In this document: positions 57,189 through 64,000 of the stretch, piece by piece
Layout: the number at the start of each line of letters is the position of its first letter
Numbering within the stretch: position 1 is the first letter of the stretch
Source of the DNA: Dipteronia dyeriana
Lineage: Eukaryota > Streptophyta > Magnoliopsida > Sapindales > Sapindaceae
Assembly (NCBI GenBank): GCA_032871835.1
Contig: CM065296.1
Location: 15,950,001-16,014,000, forward strand
DNA: 64,000 bases
Reading direction: 5' to 3'
Made by a program: the position numbers and the translations under genes
Notes under the pieces: generated by a model
What the model was told of the DNA's origin: nothing
Seen by the model: only the letters and a program-made list of their open reading frames with translations
Database searches by the model: none

Positions 57189-59641
57189 TGTAGGGAAAAA
57201 CCCACGCAGTGGAAGCGTAGAAAAATTCAAAATCCAAAAACTAGGGTTTGCGTATAAATAAAAATGTTCCCTTTGACTAACAAGAACCTTAACCCTAGAT
57301 TAATTGATATATATAAAATGTGTCGTACCTTTTTCTCGTGACGATTGAACAAGCGCCGATTTGATTCTGCAAGATCTTCCAATCCAATCACGAACGTGAA
57401 TCACTTAGGAGTGTGGGCTCCCTTTCTTTAAATTGTATAACTGAGGATGGAAACAAACAAAATCTTCTTCTTTGTTAGTTACAATAATCCTCCAAGAAGA
57501 AAACAAAGAATGTTAGGTCACTTGTGAATTATCAATCAATTTGATTGAAACTCGCGTAAACCTTGATTGGATGTTGTACAGAAAACCTTTTGATGTAAAG
57601 GCTACCATTGTACTATCGAAAACTGAACATTCTTTCTTCCTATTTCTTCTTTTCCAAATCACACACTATTTCTTAGAGTTGATCGAATTTTGTCAGAGTA
57701 AAATCGGATTTTTCTCCCCCAAAAATTCCTATTATGGCCGAATTCTTCTCTTAGAATAATAGGGTTGGCCGAAAACTCTCTATATGAAATCTTAGGTTGG
57801 CCGAAATTAATATACATATATATATATATATATATGATCATAAATCCTCTCCTAAGAAGGATTTAATTGGTTGGCAAGAATCACTTCCTTAGGTGGATTT
57901 ATTTGGTAGTTAAGAATCCTTATCTTAATGGAATTCTATCCTATTATATATATATATGGGCTGGACGAAATTTCTATAGAATACAATTAGAAGACTTTAA
58001 TCTTTTCCTAAGAAGGATTTACTTGGTAGTTAAGAATCCTTTCTTTAGGTGGATTTACCTGGTGGTTAAGAATCTTTTTCAAAACATAATTCTATCCAAC
58101 ATCAAGACTCCTAATCCAACTCAATAGTGTATTTGTAACCATATTAAAGACTTCCTAATTTGATTAGATAAATAATTCCTATTATTTATCTACTTATCAA
58201 ATATCGTCTTTAATATTAATTATACTACCAGCAATAGTATAATTTTAGGAGGCCATCTCCTACTAGAAAAAAGATTTTGACTTTTAATTAAATAAATAAT
58301 TAATCAACAAATTAATTATTTTTCATTTAATTAAATAATAAAATAATGTAATATAATTAAGCAATTCCAAATAGCCTTGCCACCCAAACCAAATATATGG
58401 GCCAATATATTATTTTCTTATTTTATTGAATCTATTTGACCTTTATAAAATGTCCACATGTGAAGTAGACACATTCTTACAAAAAGAAACAAGTCCACAT
58501 GTCTCAATACAATTCTAGATGGACCCCTAAATTGGTTCGGTAGAATATATCAAGTGATCCATCCAAGTTCATGTGGATTGGGGATCTTGGCGTGCTATCT
58601 AAATTTAAACTCCAATAGACACAACCCAATCACAATCAACAAATGATTCACTTAGGTCTGATCTATTTAATTTTAATTCGTTCCACTAAAGAACTAAAAT
58701 TGAACTCTTAAATAAAGATAGAATAAGTTGATGTTATTCATTCATACCCATGACAACCTTATTGGAGAAAGTGTATCCTCGTGAAGAATACCAGTAATCG
58801 CCAGGAGCTCATACACCTCCTATAACTCTCCAAGTTACCATATTTACTCATATGACCGCATTTTGAACTTGGATATTTTGACTTATCCATATGCCATGTT
58901 TCAATAGACACTATTTAAAACTTAACGTTAAGATTTAATATCCAATACCTCAAAACATCCATGTGATGGTATTCTACTCTCATTTAATAAAAGGAGCCAC
59001 GATGTCCATATCTATAAATGAAGTTCTTTATCGATTAACAAATGAATACCTCCAAACTATCAAGGATAGACTATGCTATATAATCGTACTCATTGATAGC
59101 TCAAATGATAATACTTGCAACCATAAGTCCATCTTTTATCTCAGGATTGAGATAGACTCTCCGATTGTCTTCAAATGATTGAGATAGACTCTCCGATTGT
59201 CTTCAATTGAAAACTTTTATCCATTGACGATTCTCGATAAAGTATTTCATTGGGATCCAATTCAATGCACCCAGTGCACTAGATTCTTTTGCTCAAAGAC
59301 ACCACACTTTGATGATTTTAGACTCATCATAACATATTTGATCCTACTAAAATGCTAGCAAAAGAATCTACTACTTTGACAAGATAAAGGCGCCCAACCT
59401 TTTATCATTGTGAATATCATTCAAGATTAACTAAAGAATTGTGTCTACCTCATTCATATCTAGATGTATGAACAATTCTTCTTTGCTCATAGTCTTTTGA
59501 CCTTATGATTATTTACTTTTGACAATTATAATAGTTAAACTATAAATGCTATAAGATTTGTTAAACTAGAAATCACTTTATTAATATGAAAAGATTGTCA
59601 AATACATTATTACACTCTTGCTATCGAGCATAATCCCAACA
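57189..59641 (-). repeat. A3 5' LTR
   Basis: The plus strand starts TGTAGGGAAAAACCCACG and ends CCCAACA. It is a copy of 39236-41624. A 38-base local duplication of 'gattgagatagactctccgattgtcttc' lies at about 59146-59202. The TSD gggat follows. Confidence 0.92.
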
Positions 59642-60610
59642 GGGATCATACTTTGAGAATGTGAAGAAGATTTTATATTCTTGCAAGTGATTTTTGTGTA
59701 TATTTTGATCAAAGGCCAATGAAGGAAAAGAGTTGCATTCAATCCAAAAAGTAAGTTTGAAAATTATGATTTCCATGTAATTCTCTGATTCTCGTTAAAA
59801 AAAATAGTTAAAAAGGGTATCAGAGAATAGTTTTTTTTGAGTCTCAAGTCATTAGAATGCAAGTTGTATCAACTCGAGAGAAGTTGTTGACATGAAGAGA
59901 ATGGTGAATTTTTGAATATTAGGACGATAGGGATTGTTGTTATCTCACCCGTAATAAAGTGAGAGAAATTTGTGCGAAATCGTAAAGGTTATTGAAAACT
60001 GTCATGGTATGGTCCTAGGTTTTGAATTCCTAATTTCCCATTCTTTTATAACCTTCTCCCAATGGCCCTATTACAGCCTTAAAAAAGTCTAACTGATATG
60101 CTGATTATCCTTACTATGAAAGTACAAGTGAATAATGTGTCTATCTTGTTAATAATGCTTAATTCTTTCGTTCTTTCGTGAGATCTTTTGCATAAAATCA
60201 AGTGTTCTTTCTATTATTTATTCATATGCAATTACATCTTAAAATTTCTTGTGCATAACTTCTTTCCAATATGCTTGTTTGAGTGTATTTGCCTAGGTTT
60301 TGTGAGAATTAATGAGTGATACCCTGTGAGGATTAGAGTCGAGGCGAATTACGTCTATGGCATTTAGCGAATGTGACTTTGAAACTTGAACGTCTTGAAA
60401 ATAGGATTTTCGTTAAAAATTAAGCAATGCATTCACTTTTGTGTGTTAACTTTAGTCTTTACTTATTGACTTTTGCATGCATTGTTCAATTTGGGCACAC
60501 TTCAAATGCATTTTAGATGATTGGCACTTTAAGGGCTTGTAGCGTACGTTCAATGTTATCGTGTTCCCTACGAAAGTGGCTTAGTTAGTTAGGATTTTTT
60601 TTTAAGGTTC
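59642..60610 (+). other. Ath2 3' untranslated region, no gene seen
   Basis: It resumes the Ath2 sequence interrupted at 39235. It is AT-rich with no open frame of note. A long non-coding 3' region is usual in Athila. The first part of the 3' LTR should lie at the right end of this stretch but cannot be aligned with 22391-22649. Confidence 0.6.
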
Positions 60611-61804
60611 TATATCGCGGTCTAGGTCGTTTCTCTACCACGGTCTCCATAACAGAACATCACAGAGAGCAAATTGCTTCATACACCGCGGTCTGAGCAA
60701 GATGTCTGTGCTAGGGTCTAGGGAGCGATCGTGCGAATTCCTTGTTGTCTTGGGAAATCTGAACCCCATTTTGAAAAGAACATATATATATATATATATA
60801 TATATACATTTTTATCGATTTATGGAAGAGATAGCTGCAAACATCACCTCTCCATATTTTTTCGAAAACATAGCAATTATTTCGAAAACATGGCAATTAT
60901 TTCGAAAACATGGCAATTATTTAATTCATCGCTGTACATCCAAAGATTCGAAGACTAGAAGATTTCAACATTGAAGATTTGAAGAATCCGTTTGAGGCCT
61001 CAATGGGTTTTATTTTTATTTCTCTTGTCTTTCTATTTTCATGATGTGTAACTAAATCCATAACTAGGGAATCAATGTGAACCTTTTGTGAATGCTCATA
61101 TTTGGATTAATATTATTTCATCAATTCAATTCTTGATTTATTCATTTTTATTAACCGCTTAATCCTCATTAATTATAATTTTTGTTCACACCTGAGCCAA
61201 AGGTTGAATGAATATTTGGCATGATTTTATTATTAAGACTATCAGATAATTAGGGTTAGAGTGGACCAAACTTATTCTTAATTAATGATCTTGTGAATGA
61301 ATGAATTTTATCTTTAGCTAGACCAAGGCAAAGTATTAAAATTTGGTTCTTATTTCTTGCATTTAATTGGTTTCTGATCATTATTCACACCTGGACCAAA
61401 GGGTGAATAGCAGTTGGGAACACGTGACTCAACCTGCGACGACCGAACGGTAATAGTCACATTAAAAACAAAGAATGAACCTTAGAATTAATTGAATCTT
61501 GTTTATAAATTAATTCCAAATATTGAGTGTTCATAATTGGGGATCATTGATGACCTAGTGTTTTCTCACCCATGACCACAACTCAATCTTCTCAATTACT
61601 TTCTTAGTTTAATTTAATTTTGTTTTTAGTTTAAATTAATCAATATCAATCTTTTGGTTACTTTCAATTTAGCTTTAATTAGAATTAGATTTAATCGATA
61701 AATCTCTAGTCCTCGTGGGAATGATCCTTACTTGCCACTGTGATTATCTTCACGATTTGTGCACTTGGGAGTATTGTTTTTATAAACACGATTTCAAGCA
61801 ATCA
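60611..61804 (+). repeat. Ath2 3' LTR, 5' end unrecognisable
   Basis: From 60611 ('atcgcggtctaggtcg') it aligns with the 5' LTR from about 22650 to the CA at 61804. It has CCGCGGTC at 60688 as in the 5' LTR. It also has an inserted (AT)n tract (60782-60806) and a threefold 20-bp repeat (60861-60920). Confidence 0.85.
60861..60920 (+). repeat. Threefold 20-bp tandem repeat in the Ath2 3' LTR
   Basis: Units ttcgaaaacatagcaattat, ttcgaaaacatggcaattat and ttcgaaaacatggcaattat follow without a gap. The 5' LTR has a single related unit at about 22875-22895, so the array arose after insertion. Confidence 0.95.
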
Positions 61805-62105
61805 GGAAATCGAGAGTAATATCCATTTATCGATAGAAACTTAAGTGTTATTTTCCATTTGTTGAAGTAAAATAGAGAAAGAGTGATTGAATGTCCCGTT
61901 AAGTTGTATTAGAATCTGTACTTCGATTTTATTAATAGTAAAAAGAGCTTGTTTTAGTCTATCATTTTATTCATATTATTTTTCCTACTTAATCTACAGG
62001 TTAAACCGGTACTGAAGGTTCCCAACCCGGACTGCGATCGACCGAGGTCGTGGTCCTAAGGGTGTTAACTGGAAATTCTTACCTTGAGTGAATATTTGGC
62101 TAACA
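61805..62105 (+). mobile_element. TatG: right part of 5' LTR
   Basis: This continues 22390. It ends 'tggctaaca' with CA at 62104-62105, five bases before the PBS. The first bases ggaaa are the TSD partner of ggaga before Ath2. With the left part the LTR is about 1.06 kb. Confidence 0.7.
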
Positions 62106-62110
62106 ATTTT

Positions 62111-62128
62111 TGGTGTCGTCTATGGGGA
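62111..62128 (+). other. Primer-binding site of TatG
   Basis: TGGTGTCGTCTATGGGGA follows the LTR end by five bases. It resembles the Tat-type PBS form TGGCGCCGTCTGTGGGGA. Confidence 0.75.
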
Positions 62129-62990
62129 CAATCCACACCCCTTTTCCAAAATCACATGTTTGAGTTTTCTATTGCAGATATAATCATGCCATAAAGCTTT
62201 GGTCATCACAGGGGTAGCCTGAGGTATCCGGGCACCATTCCACGGTTTCCACCGAAAGGCTCGAATGAGAGGCAAGAGATCGAAGTACCCAGATCCTCCT
62301 CCAACACCAGTTAATACTGATCAAGCTCCGGCTCACTTGCTGGTAGGCTATGCCATTCTTAATCAGCAGGCTGGAGCTTTCGTTGAAAGTGTTCATCAGT
62401 GACTAGTTGCAGAGAGAATCACTCATCAACCAGTAGGATCTAACATCCACAAAGAGCCCAACCGGTTATGGATTAGGACCACTACTTTCGACTGGTGGGG
62501 GCTACCACCATCGATACTAGTCTGTGATAGGTTAGGGCCCCTACCTTAAATCAGGTATCGGTTAGGGCCTATACCCTCAGATCCTTGTGGACCGACTAGA
62601 TGCCTACCTCGGTAGGTGAAGTCAGTCATTGATATACCACCGAAAAGGGTCGGCCACCTAGCACAACCAACGAACACCGAAAGGGATCCCTGAGGTGATG
62701 TATGGGGTAGCAAAAGAAGTTACTGGGAAGATCTCTATCAAGAAGACAACCGAGGGGAAGGATCGGATAAGGAGAGCTACGAGGTTGAGTTTAAGAACAT
62801 TGGAAATAAGCGTCTGCGGTATCAGCTATCACAGATGCAGAATGATATCCAGGAGTTGAGGAGGGGTAAGCACAAGGAGAAACAAAAGGATCCCTTGGGT
62901 GAAAGGAATACCCCTTCTCCTGAAGGATCAGGGAAGTAGAACTTCTACCAAAATTTAAAATGCCGTCAAATAATTTTTCTAAAACAGAGG
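62129..62990 (+). pseudogene. TatG leader and gag N-terminal region
   Basis: An ATG at 62188 is followed at once by a stop, but the frame continues SFGHHRGSLRYPGTIPRFPP, KGSNERQEIEVPRSSSNTS. Farther on, at 62790-62940, another frame is charged (NDIQELRRGKHKEKQKDP), in keeping with Tat Gag. A degenerate pair 'ggttagggcc(c/t)(c/a)tacc' is at 62530-62575. A4 interrupts the gag at 62991. The remainder of the element is outside the window. Confidence 0.55.
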
Positions 62991-64000
62991 TGTAGCGAAA
63001 AAAACGGTTCAAAACGCAACGGAAGCATGAGAAAGTTTATTAAAATTAGGGTTTGCGTATAAATAAAAAAAAAATCCCTTTTAAATATCAAGAACCTTAA
63101 CCCTAGATTAATTGATGTATATAAAAGTGTCGTACCTTTTTCTCGTGGTGATTAAACAAGCGCTGAATTGATTCTGCAAGATCTTCCAATCCAATCACGA
63201 ACGCGAATCACCTATGAGTGTGGGCTCCTTTTCTTCAAATTGTATACCTAAGGATGGAAACAAACAAAATCTATTTCTTTGTTAGTTACAAATATCCTCC
63301 AAGAGAAAAATCAAGAACGTCCGACTACTTGTGAATTATCAATCAATTTGATTGAAACTCGCGTGAACCTTGATTCGATGTTTTACACAAAACTCTTTTA
63401 ATGTAAAGGATACTAGTGTAATAAAAAAAACAAAAAACATTCTCTTTTTCTCTTTTCTCCTTGGCCGAATTCCACACCCTATAACTTAGAGTTGATTAAA
63501 TTTTGTCCATAGTAAAATACTAAAATTTTCTCTCTCAAAATTCTTTCTTGCCAAGCAAAATTCTCTCTTAGAAAAGACTTATGTTGGCCAAAATTTTACT
63601 CTAAGAATCATTGGGTTGGCCGAAATTCACAAGGGTATATATAGGATCACAAATCCTTTCCTCAGAAGGATTTACTTGGTTAGCAAGAATCTTTTCCTTA
63701 GGTGGATTTATTTGGGAGTTAAGAATCCTTTTCTTAAAGGAATTCTATCCTTATATATATATATATATTAGGATCACAAATCCTTTCCTAAGAAGGATTT
63801 ACTTGGTTGTTAAGAATCCTTTCCTTAAGTGGATTTACTTGGTGGTTAAGAATCCTTTTTCTAAATGAATTCTATCCTACACCAAGACTCCTAATCCAAC
63901 TCAATAGTGTATTTGCAACCATATTAAAGACTTCCTAATTTGATTAGATAAATAATTCATTTTATTTATCTACTTATCAAATATAGTCTTTAATATTAAT
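62991..64000 (-). mobile_element. A4: partial family-A LTR, minus strand
   Basis: It starts TGTAGCGAAAAAAACGGTTC on the plus strand and is collinear with the A3 LTRs to the window end. The 33-bp repeat block at 63650-63870 has two similar halves separated by a TA tract (63752-63768). The element continues to the right. The frame at 63611-63868 is a by-product of the repeats. Confidence 0.9.

Larger units (their letters stand above)
39236..59641 (-). mobile_element. A3: minus-strand family-A copia, split by SireB
   Basis: Read on the minus strand: 5' LTR (59641-57189), mutated PBS, leader, gag, [SireB], pol and 3' LTR (41624-39236). TSDs are cggat (39231-39235) and gggat (59642-59646), one mismatch. 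It lies in the 3' untranslated region of Ath2. Without SireB the element would be about 10 kb, similar to A1. Confidence 0.94.
22391..61804 (+). mobile_element. Ath2: Athila-type gypsy derivative spanning 39 kb with nested insertions
   Basis: Its own parts are a 5' LTR (22391-23768), PBS, gag-protease, a substitute ORF (26265-26939), a spacer, an env-like ORF (37154-38432), a long 3' untranslated region and a 3' LTR (60611-61804). A2 and A3 (with SireB inside) interrupt it. Likely TSDs are ggaga (22386-22390) and ggaaa (61805-61809), one mismatch. RT, RNase H and integrase are absent, so movement would need proteins from a related autonomous element. It is inserted in the LTR of TatG. Confidence 0.85.

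Noticed and set aside
60518..60524. TGATTGG as the start of the Ath2 3' LTR
   Set aside because: Only seven bases match the 5' LTR start and the following sequence diverges, so I start the recognisable LTR at 60611.
63611..63868. 85-codon frame with repeated YLVVKNPF-type units as a repeat protein
   Set aside because: It is the translation of the 33-bp DNA repeats of the family-A LTR; similar by-products occur at 57867-58127.

Overview
This window is plant nuclear DNA made almost entirely of LTR retrotransposons. I found no host gene, tRNA, rRNA, CRISPR array or bacterial-type operon. The evidence is Ty1/copia and Ty3/gypsy polyproteins (Tork/TAR-like, Sire/Maximus-like, Tat-like and Athila-like), plant primer-binding sites (initiator tRNA-Met for copia, tRNA-Asp-type for Athila), LTRs of 1-2.4 kb, AT-rich sequence and heavy decay by stops and frameshifts. 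The Athila and Sire families point to an angiosperm, probably a eudicot with a repeat-rich genome. The species cannot be read from the window.

Layout. 1-649: end of a Sire-type 5' LTR, PBS and first gag codons (SireL). 650-2749 and 12494-13453: a minus-strand copia (CopC) split by A1. 2750-12493: A1, a complete but decayed plus-strand copia of 'family A', with 2.4-kb LTRs and TSD ggaac. 13454-18577: 5'-truncated Tat-type gypsy (TatD). 18578-21626: Athila-type LTR plus gag (Ath1). 21627-22390 and 61805-62990: 5' LTR and leader/gag of a second Tat element (TatG), split by Ath2. 22391-61804: Ath2, an Athila derivative stretched over 39 kb by insertions A2 (27291-36653, TSD gaccg) and A3 (39236-59641, minus strand). 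A3 is itself split by SireB (44633-55076, minus strand). 62991-64000: start of A4, minus-strand family-A LTR.

Insertion order can be read from the nesting: TatD (oldest) > Ath1 > TatG > Ath2 > A2 and A3 > SireB, possibly six levels; A4 lies in TatG, and SireL > CopC > A1 is a separate stack. Several boundaries are supported by 5-bp target-site duplications, and removing A1 or SireB in silico restores the interrupted reading frame or the paralogous sequence.

Most notable points: (1) the family-A copies share loss of the zinc-knuckle end and protease catalytic motif, suggesting a non-autonomous subfamily that spread after the deletion; (2) Ath2 carries gag-protease but no RT/RNase H/integrase, and in their place has an intact 224-codon ORF with a coiled coil and a Sire-like zinc knuckle; (3) beside the left LTR of SireB is a second copy of the flank belonging to its right end, the mark of an ectopic repair or recombination event; (4) a GC-rich hairpin leader is conserved in family A. 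I see no defence system or other clearly undescribed system; the novelty lies in element chimerism and non-autonomy.
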